A DNA stretch of 64,000 nt from assembly GCF_018729255.1 (NCBI RefSeq), contig NZ_CP076060.1, forward strand, positions 3,162,001 to 3,226,000, in the 5' to 3' direction. The position numbers were made by a program, and so were the translations under genes. Below the pieces are notes generated by a model. That model was not told the origin of the DNA and searched no databases. It saw nothing but the letters and a program-made list of their open reading frames with translations. Positions 56,636-64,000 of this stretch are shown here, in pieces. The first letter of the stretch is position 1. Every line of letters starts with the position of its first letter. This DNA is from Cupriavidus sp. EM10 (GTDB lineage: Bacteria > Pseudomonadota > Gammaproteobacteria > Burkholderiales > Burkholderiaceae).

Positions 56636-57436
56636 TTAGTCAGCCTGAGTTTCGCCTTCGGCGGGGCTGCCGAGCGGCTGAGTCGTCACAAAACGGGCCA
56701 TCAACAAGCCCAATTCGTACAGCGCCACCAGCGGGACGGCAAGCAACAGTTGCGACATCACATCAGGTGGCGTGACAACGGCGGCGATAATGAATGCGCC
56801 AACAATCACGTACGGGCGGATCTGCTTGAGTTTCTGAAGCTCCACCACGCCGAATTTCACCAGCACGATTACCACGACCGGCACCTCGAAAGTGATGCCG
56901 AACGCCAGGAACGTGGTCATGGCAAAACTCAGGTACTTGTCGATGTCGGTCGACATCTCGGCCCCGAGCGGCGCGTTGTAATGCGCCATGAAGTGAAACA
57001 CGGTCGGGAACACCAGGAAGTACGCGAATGCCACGCCGCACAGGAAGAGTATGTAGCTGCTGCTCACCAGCGGCATGATCAGCTTCTTCTCGTGCTGGTA
57101 CAGGCCCGGCGCGACAAAGCGCCAGATCTGGTAGAGCACCCAGGGCAGCGCGATCAGGAACGCCACCAGCATCGTGACCTTCATCGGCACGAAGAACGAG
57201 CCGGTGACATCGGTCACGATCATGCGGCCGTTCTTGGGCAGCGACTGCGTCAGCGGCGCGGAGAACAGGTTGAAGATTTCCGCCGCCCAGTAGACCAGGC
57301 AGAGAAACACGATGACGACCCCGGCCACCGCCTTGACCAGCCGCTCGCGCAGCTCGATCAGGTGGGAAATGAAAGTCTCTTGCTGGGACTCGCCGTTGGG
57401 ATCGTTAGGATCGTTGGGGTCTTGGGTGCCCGCCAT
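56636..57436 (-). CDS. tatC: Sec-independent protein translocase TatC
   Basis: The core receptor of the twin-arginine export system, 266 residues with six membrane helices. Hallmarks are the N-terminal ETFISHLIELRERLVKAV and the segment SFFVPMKVTMLVAFLIALPWVLYQIWRFVAPGLY. It receives folded substrates such as the Rieske protein encoded in this window. Two bases separate it from the tatB stop, and it is last in tatABC. Confidence 0.96.
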   Translation of the reverse strand: MAGTQDPNDPNDPNGESQQETFISHLIELRERLVKAVAGVVIVFLCLVYWAAEIFNLFSAPLTQSLPKNGRMIVTDVTGSFFVPMKVTMLVAFLIALPWVLYQIWRFVAPGLYQHEKKLIMPLVSSSYILFLCGVAFAYFLVFPTVFHFMAHYNAPLGAEMSTDIDKYLSFAMTTFLAFGITFEVPVVVIVLVKFGVVELQKLKQIRPYVIVGAFIIAAVVTPPDVMSQLLLAVPLVALYELGLLMARFVTTQPLGSPAEGETQAD

Positions 57437-57438
57437 GC

Positions 57439-57957
57439 TTACTCGAAGAAGGAACGGTTACGGCCGCTGGCCGGGCGGTGGCGCTTCACGCGGGCAGCGC
57501 CTGACTGCACCCACACGCGCACGTTTTGCTGGCGCTTGAACCAGATCGGCCGGGCGCCCTGCTTGACGCGCCAGCTCTTGCGGCCGTTGTGCGACTTGTG
57601 CGCGCTGTCCCAGCTGGGCACGTAGCCGGCGCTGACGCCACCGGCATCGGAGCCAGAAGTGTTGGAAGACTCGACACCGCCCAGCGCCTCGTTCAGCGCC
57701 TGGGTGTGTTCGTTGACTTCCTTGTGGATGGTCTGCTCGACGTCACGCGCGGCGGTCTCGAATTCCGTGCGCATCTTGCGCAGTTCCTCGAGCTCCACCT
57801 CGCGGCTGACTTCGGCCTTCACGTCATTGATATAGCGCTGCGCGCGGCCGACCAGTGCGCCGACCGTGCGCGCCACCTTCGGCAGACGCTCGGGGCCGAT
57901 CACGATCAGCGCCACGGCGCCGATCAGTGCCAGCTTGGAAATGCCGAGATCGATCAT
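57439..57957 (-). CDS. tatB: Sec-independent protein translocase TatB
   Basis: A 172-residue single-pass membrane protein that helps TatC bind signal peptides. It has the N-terminal helix MIDLGISKLALIGAVALIVI, the GPERLPKVAR hinge (Gly-Pro conserved), an amphipathic helix, and a long charged C-terminal region. The basic tail (RVKRHRPASGRNRSFFE) is longer than in E. coli. It is between tatA (90 bp away) and tatC. Confidence 0.94.
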   Translation of the reverse strand: MIDLGISKLALIGAVALIVIGPERLPKVARTVGALVGRAQRYINDVKAEVSREVELEELRKMRTEFETAARDVEQTIHKEVNEHTQALNEALGGVESSNTSGSDAGGVSAGYVPSWDSAHKSHNGRKSWRVKQGARPIWFKRQQNVRVWVQSGAARVKRHRPASGRNRSFFE

Positions 57958-58047
57958 GCGAAAACCGGAACTGAGACACAGGACAGGCGGGCCGCGCCGA
58001 ACGCGGCCGCCGGGAGGATGACTGACAAGGAAAAACCGGCTGCCGGA

Positions 58048-58284
58048 TTATTGCTGGCGCTGCTTTTCCTTGGCTTCCACGTCGATTGTGGTGGTGTCGC
58101 GCAGTTCCTTGGCCGCGGCCGGCTTGGCGTCGGCTGCAGCGCCCTCGCCGTCCTTCATGCCGTCCTTGAAGCCCTTCACCGCGCCGCCCAGATCCTGGCC
58201 GATATTGCGCAGCTTCTTGGTACCGAAGACGAGCATGACGATCACCAGCACGATCAGCCAGTGCCAAATGCTAAACGAACCCAT
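58048..58284 (-). CDS. tatA: Sec-independent protein translocase TatA
   Basis: A 78-residue pore-forming Tat component. [20 protein letters not shown] is the membrane helix, [20 protein letters not shown] the hinge and amphipathic helix, and the tail is acidic to mixed. First gene of tatABC; the HIT gene upstream ends 163 bp away. Confidence 0.95.
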   Translation of the reverse strand: MGSFSIWHWLIVLVIVMLVFGTKKLRNIGQDLGGAVKGFKDGMKDGEGAAADAKPAAAKELRDTTTIDVEAKEKQRQQ

Positions 58285-58447
58285 TTCTTGCTCCTGATAA
58301 AGCCGCGGGCGTCGGAATAAGATCGCCCGGCCCCGTAGTTCCGTCCTTCAAAGGCTGCGCCGGGCGACGGTGGCCGACGCAACATCCGGGCGGGACATCG
58401 CTGTCCCAGCCCCTTTTCTCATGCCCTGGCTGTCCTGGATTTGCGGT

Positions 58448-58804
58448 TCAGAACGCCGGTGTCTTCCACTGGTCGCGCGGGCCGCCGAGTACGTGCAGAT
58501 GGAGGTGGAACACCTCCTGTCCGCCGTCCGTGCCGGTGTTGATCACCGTACGGAAGCCGTTGTCGCAGCCGGCCAGGCGAGCCAGTTCAGGCACCTTGAG
58601 CATTATTCTAGCAAGCACATCCGCATCGCCGGGTCCGCATTCAGCCAGCGAATCCACGTGCGGTTTCGGAATGACCAGAAAGTGTACCGGCGCTTTGGGA
58701 TGGATATCGTGAAACGCCAGCAGATCGTCGTCCTCGTACAGCTTGCTGGACGGGATCTGACCGGCCACGATCTTGCAGAAAATGCAATTGTCCTGGGATT
58801 TCAT
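58448..58804 (-). CDS. Histidine triad (HIT) nucleotide-binding protein
   Basis: A 118-residue HINT-type phosphoramidase acting on AMP-lysine and similar substrates. The catalytic triad motif is HLHLHVLGG near the C-terminus, and the start CIFCKIVAGQIPSSKLYEDDD is typical. MKSQDNCIF at 58804 is chosen over a frame start at 58846. It lies between the DUF4870 gene and tatA in the conserved his-tat neighbourhood. Confidence 0.94.
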   Translation of the reverse strand: MKSQDNCIFCKIVAGQIPSSKLYEDDDLLAFHDIHPKAPVHFLVIPKPHVDSLAECGPGDADVLARIMLKVPELARLAGCDNGFRTVINTGTDGGQEVFHLHLHVLGGPRDQWKTPAF

Positions 58805-58889
58805 GAAGTTCTTGTTGCAGCCTGTCGGCACATTGCGGAAAAGCATGCCGCGCTGCTGCCACTTTTCTCGTGATCTTGCCAGTCTGGCC

Positions 58890-59282
58890 TCAGAACGCCT
58901 CGCCGGGGTACATCGGCTTGCGGTCGTTCAGGTACAGCCAGCCCTTGACGATACGATACAGTATCCACAGTGACAAAATGCAGAAAACGGCTATTGCCAC
59001 CGGGAACAGCAACACCGTCACGAACATGAAGCCGCCGACCACGTACCAGACGATCGACCACCAGAACGTGCGGATCTGCCAGGCGAAGTGTGTGGCATAG
59101 ACTGTCCCGCGGGTATCGTCGCGCTTCACGTAGTTGACGATAATCGCGATCAGCGCCGTAATTCCGCCAGTAAACCAGTGGATCGCATACAGCGCGTACA
59201 GGATGTGCGTGAGCTTGCGCAATCCGTCGAGCTTGTCCGCATCAGCGGTTGTCGTCACCTGCGTGGTGTAGTCCGTCGCCAT
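58890..59282 (-). CDS. DUF4870 family membrane protein
   Basis: A 130-residue membrane protein with a soluble N-terminus of 25 residues and three or four helices (ITALIAIIVNYVKRDDTRGT, then FWWSIVWYVVGGFMFVTVLL and a last segment). Position between hisE and the HIT gene is conserved in Cupriavidus and Ralstonia, but no function is known. It follows hisE by 68 bp and may be part of the his transcript. Confidence 0.85.
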   Translation of the reverse strand: MATDYTTQVTTTADADKLDGLRKLTHILYALYAIHWFTGGITALIAIIVNYVKRDDTRGTVYATHFAWQIRTFWWSIVWYVVGGFMFVTVLLFPVAIAVFCILSLWILYRIVKGWLYLNDRKPMYPGEAF

Positions 59283-59350
59283 CGTGCCCTCCAGCGTTGC
59301 CCGCGTTTATGCCGTGCCCGGAACATTTCCGGACGGCCATAGGCTCAATG

Positions 59351-59728
59351 CTACTCCTTGCGGCTGGCTTTCTCGACCAGCCCCGACAGCCCCTCGCGGC
59401 GCGCCAGTTCGTTGACCACGTCGGCGGGGGTGGCCCCGATGTGCGCAAGCAGCACCATCGTATGGAACCACAGGTCGGCCACTTCGTAGACGACCTTGCC
59501 GACGGCTTCATCGCCCAGGCCGGCCGCGCGGGCGTCCTTGGCGGCCATCACGGTCTCGGTGGCTTCCTCGCCGATCTTCTTCAGGATGGCGTCGTCGCCC
59601 TTCCTGAACAGCTTGGCGACGTACGATTTGTCGGGATCGCCGCCGTTCTCGGGCTTGCGCGATTCCAGCGTGGCGGCCACCCGGGCCAGCACGTCCGCCT
59701 GGTCGGCTGCGTTGATATCCTGGCTCAT
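59351..59728 (-). CDS. hisE: Phosphoribosyl-ATP diphosphatase
   Basis: Removes pyrophosphate from phosphoribosyl-ATP, step 2 of histidine synthesis. It is 125 residues, an all-alpha MazG-like fold with [15 protein letters not shown] and [19 protein letters not shown] carrying the metal-binding Glu/Asp. The start overlaps the hisI stop by four bases (ATGA). E. coli has a fused HisIE; here the two are separate genes. Confidence 0.94.
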   Translation of the reverse strand: MSQDINAADQADVLARVAATLESRKPENGGDPDKSYVAKLFRKGDDAILKKIGEEATETVMAAKDARAAGLGDEAVGKVVYEVADLWFHTMVLLAHIGATPADVVNELARREGLSGLVEKASRKE

Positions 59729-60129
59729 GGCTTGGCGTAGATCGTGGACGGGTCCTTCAATACCGGCTCCACGGTCTGCCAGTCGCCCGACTCCGCGTCC
59801 CCCTCGAATTTCTGGAAGAAGCACGAGTGCCGGCCGGTATGGCAGGCGATGCTGTCCACCTGCGTCACTTTCAGCAGCACCACGTCCTCGTCGCAGTCCA
59901 GGCGGATCTCGTGCACCTTCTGCACGTGGCCCGATTCCTCGCCCTTGTGCCACAGGCGCTTGCGCGAGCGCGACCAGAACACGGCCTCGCCCAGTTCCAC
60001 GGTGCGCTGCAGTGCCTCGCGGTTCATGAACGCAAACATCAGCACGTCATTGGAGCCCGTCTCCTGGACGATCACCGGCACCAGGCCGTTATCGTCCCAC
60101 TTCACCTTGTTCAACCACTTCTTTGCCAT
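59725..60129 (-). CDS. hisI: Phosphoribosyl-AMP cyclohydrolase
   Basis: Opens the purine ring of phosphoribosyl-AMP, step 3 of histidine synthesis. It is 134 residues. The metal-binding region is [15 protein letters not shown] and the Cys motif is [10 protein letters not shown]; the start is [20 protein letters not shown]. It is two bases after the hisF stop and overlaps hisE. Confidence 0.95.
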   Translation of the reverse strand: MAKKWLNKVKWDDNGLVPVIVQETGSNDVLMFAFMNREALQRTVELGEAVFWSRSRKRLWHKGEESGHVQKVHEIRLDCDEDVVLLKVTQVDSIACHTGRHSCFFQKFEGDAESGDWQTVEPVLKDPSTIYAKP

Positions 60130-60131
60130 GA

Positions 60132-60902
60132 TCAGATCCGGACGGGGATGCCCTCGCGGGCCATGAATGCCTTTGCTTCGCCAACGGTGTGCTGGCCATA
60201 GTGGAAGATGCTGGCGGCCAGCACCGCGTCGGCGTGGCCCAGCCTGATGCCGTCGGCCAGGTCCTGCAGGCCGCCCACGCCCCCTGATGCAATAACGGGT
60301 ACCGGCACGGCGTCGCTGACCGCGCGCGTCAGTTCCAGGTCGAACCCGCTCTTGGTGCCGTCGCGGTCCATGCTGGTCAGCAGGATCTCGCCGGCGCCGC
60401 GCCGCGCCATTTCGCGCGCCCATTCCACGGCGTCCAGGCCGGTCGCCTTGCGGCCGCCGTGGGTGAACACTTCCCAGCGGGCCGGCTCGCCCGGAGCTGA
60501 ACTGCGCTTGGCATCGATGGCCACCACGATGCACTGCGAGCCGTACTTGCCCGTTGCGTCCGATACCAGTTGCGGATTGGCGATGGCCGACGAATTGACG
60601 CTGATCTTGTCCGCTCCGGCATTGAGCAGCCGGCGCACGTCTTCCACGGCGCGCACGCCGCCGCCGACGGTCAGCGGGATGAACACCTGCGAAGCCACGG
60701 CCTCGATGATGTGGAGAATCAGGTCGCGGCCGTCGCTGGTCGCGGTGATGTCCAGAAATGTGATTTCGTCGGCGCCCTGCTCGTCATAGCGGCGAGCAAT
60801 TTCCACCGGGTCGCCGGCATCGCGCAATTCGACGAAGTTGACACCCTTGACCACCCGCCCATTGGTGACGTCCAGGCAGGGGATGATACGTTTGGCTAGC
60901 AT
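60132..60902 (-). CDS. hisF: Imidazole glycerol phosphate synthase, cyclase subunit
   Basis: The TIM-barrel subunit that joins ammonia from HisH to PRFAR, giving imidazole glycerol phosphate and AICAR. It is 256 residues. The conserved start is [20 protein letters not shown] with catalytic Asp; [20 protein letters not shown] and the second catalytic Asp in [13 protein letters not shown] are present. It works with hisH, which here is separated from it by hisA. Confidence 0.97.
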   Translation of the reverse strand: MLAKRIIPCLDVTNGRVVKGVNFVELRDAGDPVEIARRYDEQGADEITFLDITATSDGRDLILHIIEAVASQVFIPLTVGGGVRAVEDVRRLLNAGADKISVNSSAIANPQLVSDATGKYGSQCIVVAIDAKRSSAPGEPARWEVFTHGGRKATGLDAVEWAREMARRGAGEILLTSMDRDGTKSGFDLELTRAVSDAVPVPVIASGGVGGLQDLADGIRLGHADAVLAASIFHYGQHTVGEAKAFMAREGIPVRI

Positions 60903-60966
60903 GTGATTCCTTGCCTGCCGCCCCCTTGCCCGGGAGCGGCTGGTTGTGGCGTCCTGCCTCGCGGCG

Positions 60967-61710
60967 TTACTCGGCCGTCAGCTTGTCCGCGTGCGCCTGG
61001 GCGTCGGCAAAGACCAGGTCGCCCGAATAGATCGCGCGGCCGCAGATCACACCTTCCACGCCTTCATGTTCGACGGCGCAGAGCTGGTCGATGTCGGCCA
61101 TGTTCGACAGGCCGCCGCTGGCGATCACCGGGATCGACATCGACTGGGCCAGCTTGACCGTGGCGTCGATGTTGATGCCCTGCAGCATGCCGTCGCGTCC
61201 GATGTCGGTGTAGATGATGGCTTCCACGCCGTAGTCTTCGTACTTGCGTGCCAGATCCGCCACTTCGTGGCCCGTCAGCTTGCTCCAGCCATCGGTGGCC
61301 ACCTTGCCGTCCTTGGCATCGAGCCCGACGATGATGTGGCCGCCGAACGCCGAGCAGGCGTCCTTCAGGAATCCGGGGTTCTTCACGGCGGCCGTACCGA
61401 TGATCACGTACGACAGGCCGTCGTCGAGCCATCGCTCGATCGTGTTCAGGTCACGGATACCGCCGCCGAGCTGCACGGGGATCTCGTCGCCCACTTCGGC
61501 GATGATGGCCTTGATGGCGGCCTCGTTGCGGGGCTTGCCAACGAAAGCGCCATTCAGGTCGACCAGATGCAGGCGACGCGCGCCCTGGTTCACCCAGTGG
61601 CGTGCCATGGCGGCGGGATCTTCGGAAAAGACGGTAGCCTGGTCCATATCGCCTTGTTTGAGGCGTACACACTGACCGTCCTTCAGGTCGATGGCCGGAA
61701 TGAGCAACAT
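60967..61710 (-). CDS. hisA: 1-(5-phosphoribosyl)-5-[(5-phosphoribosylamino)methylideneamino]imidazole-4-carboxamide isomerase
   Basis: A TIM-barrel Amadori isomerase of step 4, 247 residues. Start [20 protein letters not shown] carries the first catalytic Asp. [35 protein letters not shown] and [15 protein letters not shown] (second catalytic Asp) are family segments. It lies between hisH (174 bp) and hisF (64 bp). Confidence 0.97.
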   Translation of the reverse strand: MLLIPAIDLKDGQCVRLKQGDMDQATVFSEDPAAMARHWVNQGARRLHLVDLNGAFVGKPRNEAAIKAIIAEVGDEIPVQLGGGIRDLNTIERWLDDGLSYVIIGTAAVKNPGFLKDACSAFGGHIIVGLDAKDGKVATDGWSKLTGHEVADLARKYEDYGVEAIIYTDIGRDGMLQGINIDATVKLAQSMSIPVIASGGLSNMADIDQLCAVEHEGVEGVICGRAIYSGDLVFADAQAHADKLTAE

Positions 61711-61884
61711 AGCGTAACGAGCGTGGTGGTTGTGTAAAAAGGAAAGGGCAGCGATGCCAGCGCGGTGGCGCGGGCGCTCAGGTCATGTCAGTTTTGCAGT
61801 GGATGCAGTCTGGGTCGGTGGCTCTGAACGACAGGTATCGCTGTTGATCTTGTGGCGCTTCTGGTAACAGGTGCTTCTGACGCT

Positions 61885-62538
61885 TTACGGATTCCAATGC
61901 ACGAAATTCCGGTATAGCTGCAAACCCATCGCGGCGCTCTTCTCCGGGTGGAACTGCGTGGCGAAAATATTATCGCGTGCCACCGCACTGGTAAACACGA
62001 CGCCATACTCCGTCTCGCCTGCGACATGCGCGGGCTCCTGCGCCTGCACATAATAGCTGTGTACAAAATAGAACCAGCTGTCGTCCGGGATGCCCTGCCA
62101 CAGCGGGTGGGCCAGCGCCTGCCGCACGCGGTTCCAGCCCATCTGCGGCACCTTGAAGCGCGACCCATCGGGCTGCGTCATCCCTTCCAGCTCGAAGCGG
62201 ATCACCTCGCCGGGCATCAGGCCCAGCGCCGGCGTGCTGTCCGCGCCAGACCTGACTTCACTGCTGCGCTCGAACAGCATCTGTTCGCCAACGCACACAC
62301 CCAGCATCGGCTTCGACGCCGCGGCTTCCAGCACGGCCTGCTGCAGGCCCGATTCCCCGAGGGCGCCCATGCAGTCGGGCATCGCCCCCTGCCCCGGCAG
62401 CACCACGCGGTCCGCCGCGCGGATCGCTTCGGGGCGGTCCACGACCTGCACGTCCGCTTCCGGTGCCGCGGCACGCAGAGCCTGCGCCACCGAGCGCAGG
62501 TTGCCCATGCCGTAATCCACAATTGCTATGGTAGTCAT
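61885..62538 (-). CDS. hisH: Imidazole glycerol phosphate synthase, glutaminase subunit
   Basis: A class-I glutamine amidotransferase that supplies ammonia to HisF. It is 217 residues. Catalytic Cys is in [15 protein letters not shown], and the His-Glu pair in [14 protein letters not shown]; the start is [14 protein letters not shown]. The nucleophile motif reads GVCVGEQ rather than the commoner GICLGMQ, as seen in related genera. It follows the MarC gene by 4 bp. Confidence 0.96.
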   Translation of the reverse strand: MTTIAIVDYGMGNLRSVAQALRAAAPEADVQVVDRPEAIRAADRVVLPGQGAMPDCMGALGESGLQQAVLEAAASKPMLGVCVGEQMLFERSSEVRSGADSTPALGLMPGEVIRFELEGMTQPDGSRFKVPQMGWNRVRQALAHPLWQGIPDDSWFYFVHSYYVQAQEPAHVAGETEYGVVFTSAVARDNIFATQFHPEKSAAMGLQLYRNFVHWNP

Positions 62539-62542
62539 GATT

Positions 62543-63157
62543 TCAAACAGGCAACAATGTCTTCAGCCCGTCCACAATGAATTCGACGGCCAGCGCCGAC
62601 AGGATCAAGCCCATCAGCCGCGTACCGATATTGATCCCGGTCCTGCCAACCACCCGCGCGATCGGGTCCGCCGCACGGAACGTGCCATACACCACCAGGC
62701 CCAGCACCACGCCGATGGCAACCAGGATCAGCAGCTCGTACCAGTGATGCGTCTTGCCCGCATACACGATCACGGTGCTGATCGATCCCGGCCCGGTCAG
62801 CAGCGGCAGTGCCAGCGGCACCACCGCGATGCTGGTCTTGGCCTCGGCCTCGTCCTCTTCCTCCGGCGTGGCCTTGGTGCGGCCGGTCTGGGCGTTCAGC
62901 ATGTTCATGGCCATCATGATCATGATCAGCCCGCCGCCCACCTGCAGCGACGCCACCGAGATATTGAAGAACTCGATGATCTGCTGGCCCAGCAACGCCG
63001 ACAAGCCCACCACGATCGCCACGGCAATCGACGCCGTCTTGATCGTCTTCAGCTTTTCCGCCTCGGTCTGCTGGCTGGTCAGGCTGATGAAGAACGGGAT
63101 CGCCCCGATCGGATTGATCAGCGCCAGCAGCGAGATGAAAGACTTGAGCGTATCCAT
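62543..63157 (-). CDS. MarC family membrane protein
   Basis: A 204-residue protein with six predicted helices and the family start [20 protein letters not shown]. Members were once tied to multiple antibiotic resistance but their function is unknown. It sits inside the his cluster, between hisB and hisH, an arrangement also found in Ralstonia and Cupriavidus, so it is probably co-transcribed. A cytoplasmic loop rich in Glu ([11 protein letters not shown]) separates helices three and four. Confidence 0.92.
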   Translation of the reverse strand: MDTLKSFISLLALINPIGAIPFFISLTSQQTEAEKLKTIKTASIAVAIVVGLSALLGQQIIEFFNISVASLQVGGGLIMIMMAMNMLNAQTGRTKATPEEEDEAEAKTSIAVVPLALPLLTGPGSISTVIVYAGKTHHWYELLILVAIGVVLGLVVYGTFRAADPIARVVGRTGINIGTRLMGLILSALAVEFIVDGLKTLLPV

Positions 63158-63266
63158 CGGATGCAGGTGTGTCGGTGGTGGTCAGCGTCGCCGCAACCAG
63201 CCGGCACGCCTGCTTTAAGGGGGCGCAGGTCAGTGGATCAGGTCGGTACCAGGTAGCCAGTATGGG

Positions 63267-63854
63267 TCAGAGCGAACCCTTGGTCGATGGAATCTGGTTG
63301 CCCGCGCGCGGGTCCAGCTCCACCGCCATGCGCAGCGCACGGCCAAAGGCCTTGAACACCGTCTCGCACTGGTGGTGGGCGTTGATGCCGCGCAGGTTGT
63401 CGATATGGAGCGTCACGCCGGCGTGGTTGACGAAGCCGCGGAAGAACTCGATCGTCAGGTCGACGTCGAAGCTGCCCACCCGGGCGCGCGTGAACGGCAC
63501 GTGGAATTCCAGGCCCGGACGGCCCGAGAAATCGATCACCACGCGCGACAGGCACTCGTCCAGCGGCACGTAGCTGTGGCCGTAGCGGGTGATGCCCTTC
63601 TTGTCGCCGATGGCGCGCGCCACGGCCTGGCCCAGCGTAATGCCGACGTCTTCGACCGTATGGTGGTCGTCGATATGGGTGTCGCCCGTGGCCTCGACCT
63701 CCAGGTCGAACATGCCATGCCGGGCAATCTGGTCCAGCATGTGGTCGAGGAACGGCACGCCGGATGCCAGCTTCTGGCGGCCGGTGCCATCAAGGTTCAG
63801 CGAAACGCGAATCTGCGTTTCCGAGGTATTGCGGGTGACCTCTGCAACACGCAT
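63267..63854 (-). CDS. hisB: Imidazoleglycerol-phosphate dehydratase
   Basis: The monofunctional dehydratase of histidine step 6, 195 residues, without the phosphatase domain fused in E. coli. Metal-binding His clusters are [15 protein letters not shown] and [19 protein letters not shown]; the substrate region is [34 protein letters not shown] at 63854 is the conserved start, 7 bp after the hisC stop. Confidence 0.96.
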   Translation of the reverse strand: MRVAEVTRNTSETQIRVSLNLDGTGRQKLASGVPFLDHMLDQIARHGMFDLEVEATGDTHIDDHHTVEDVGITLGQAVARAIGDKKGITRYGHSYVPLDECLSRVVIDFSGRPGLEFHVPFTRARVGSFDVDLTIEFFRGFVNHAGVTLHIDNLRGINAHHQCETVFKAFGRALRMAVELDPRAGNQIPSTKGSL

Positions 63855-63861
63855 GGTGGGG

Positions 63862-64000
63862 TTAATCCTGCAATGAGGCACGGAATGCCTCAAGAAACTG
63901 CGCGTTTTCTTCGGAGGTGCTGACCGTCACGCGCAGACAGTTGGCCAGCAATGCGTGCATTTTACTCACGTTCTTGATCAATACCTTCCGCGCCAGCACC
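63862..64000 (-). CDS. hisC: Histidinol-phosphate aminotransferase (3' end only)
   Basis: The last 45 codons of a class-II aminotransferase, step 7 of histidine synthesis, cut by the window edge. The visible part reads [20 protein letters not shown], then [19 protein letters not shown], and ends ASLQD-stop. The [13 protein letters not shown] segment is the usual HisC C-terminal phosphate-binding Arg region. It is directly upstream of hisB in the operon. Confidence 0.9.
   Translation of the reverse strand, partial: VLARKVLIKNVSKMHALLANCLRVTVSTSEENAQFLEAFRASLQD

Overview
The window is high-GC chromosomal DNA from a betaproteobacterium of the Burkholderiaceae, most probably Cupriavidus or a close Ralstonia relative. 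The evidence is gene order: hemA-prfA-prmC-grxD-ubiX, petABC-sspA-sspB, and a his cluster running hisC-hisB-marC-hisH-hisA-hisF-hisI-hisE into a HIT gene and tatABC. The species call is inference.

Layout. 1-9.1 kb: end of a nitrate/taurine-type ABC ATPase, a tandem REP-like array, then minus-strand genes for a FUSC-type membrane protein, an M61 peptidase, acrylyl-CoA reductase, DsbC and a UbiH-type monooxygenase. 9.2-14.4 kb: ychF, whose 3' end is interrupted by a roughly 4.07 kb island. 14.4-26.3 kb: a three-gene DUF2157/DUF4401/GDYXXLXY unit, a TonB siderophore receptor, a nucleosidase, hemA, prfA, an Ala-rich lipoprotein, prmC, grxD and ubiX. 26.4-30.7 kb: a lysine-catabolism-like group (aldehyde dehydrogenase, saccharopine-dehydrogenase-like protein, Lrp regulator) and an unusual DapB paralogue. 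30.7-46.4 kb: ClC channel, Bug protein with acyl-CoA ligase and LysR regulator, MATE exporter, a repeat-rich secreted protein, metallophosphoesterase, EttA, a zinc-ribbon protein with a natural His tail, a YgjP hydrolase and a GH114 lipoprotein. 46.4-47.8 kb: an SRA-HNH modification-dependent endonuclease beside tRNA-Thr. 47.8-64 kb: sspB, sspA, petCBA, mscL, a Nif3-like gene, a DegS/DegQ protease, a porin, tatCBA, a HIT gene and the his operon, ending inside hisC.

The most interesting region is the island at 10271-14340. Its boundaries can be read directly, because the natural last codons of ychF (AAC GTC TAA, Asn-Val-stop) sit at 14341-14349, just beyond the right end, while the left end supplies a substitute Thr-Arg-Thr-stop. 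Copies of a TATGGAC motif lie near both ends. It carries remnants of a tyrosine-recombinase gene and an overlapping small accessory gene resembling the GmtZ/GmtX (Tn554 TnpB/TnpC-like) modules, a B12-binding radical-SAM gene, a fragment resembling ORC/CDC6-type AAA ATPases, and about 800 bp of structured, apparently non-coding DNA. That DNA includes a 75-nt three-way-junction fold and a perfect 13-bp hairpin.

At least eleven genes (ychF twice) show a reading-frame break that is repaired by adding one base to a homopolymer run, and every case is a loss. This pattern points to sequencing or assembly error rather than gene decay. Those genes are given as whole loci with the break position stated.
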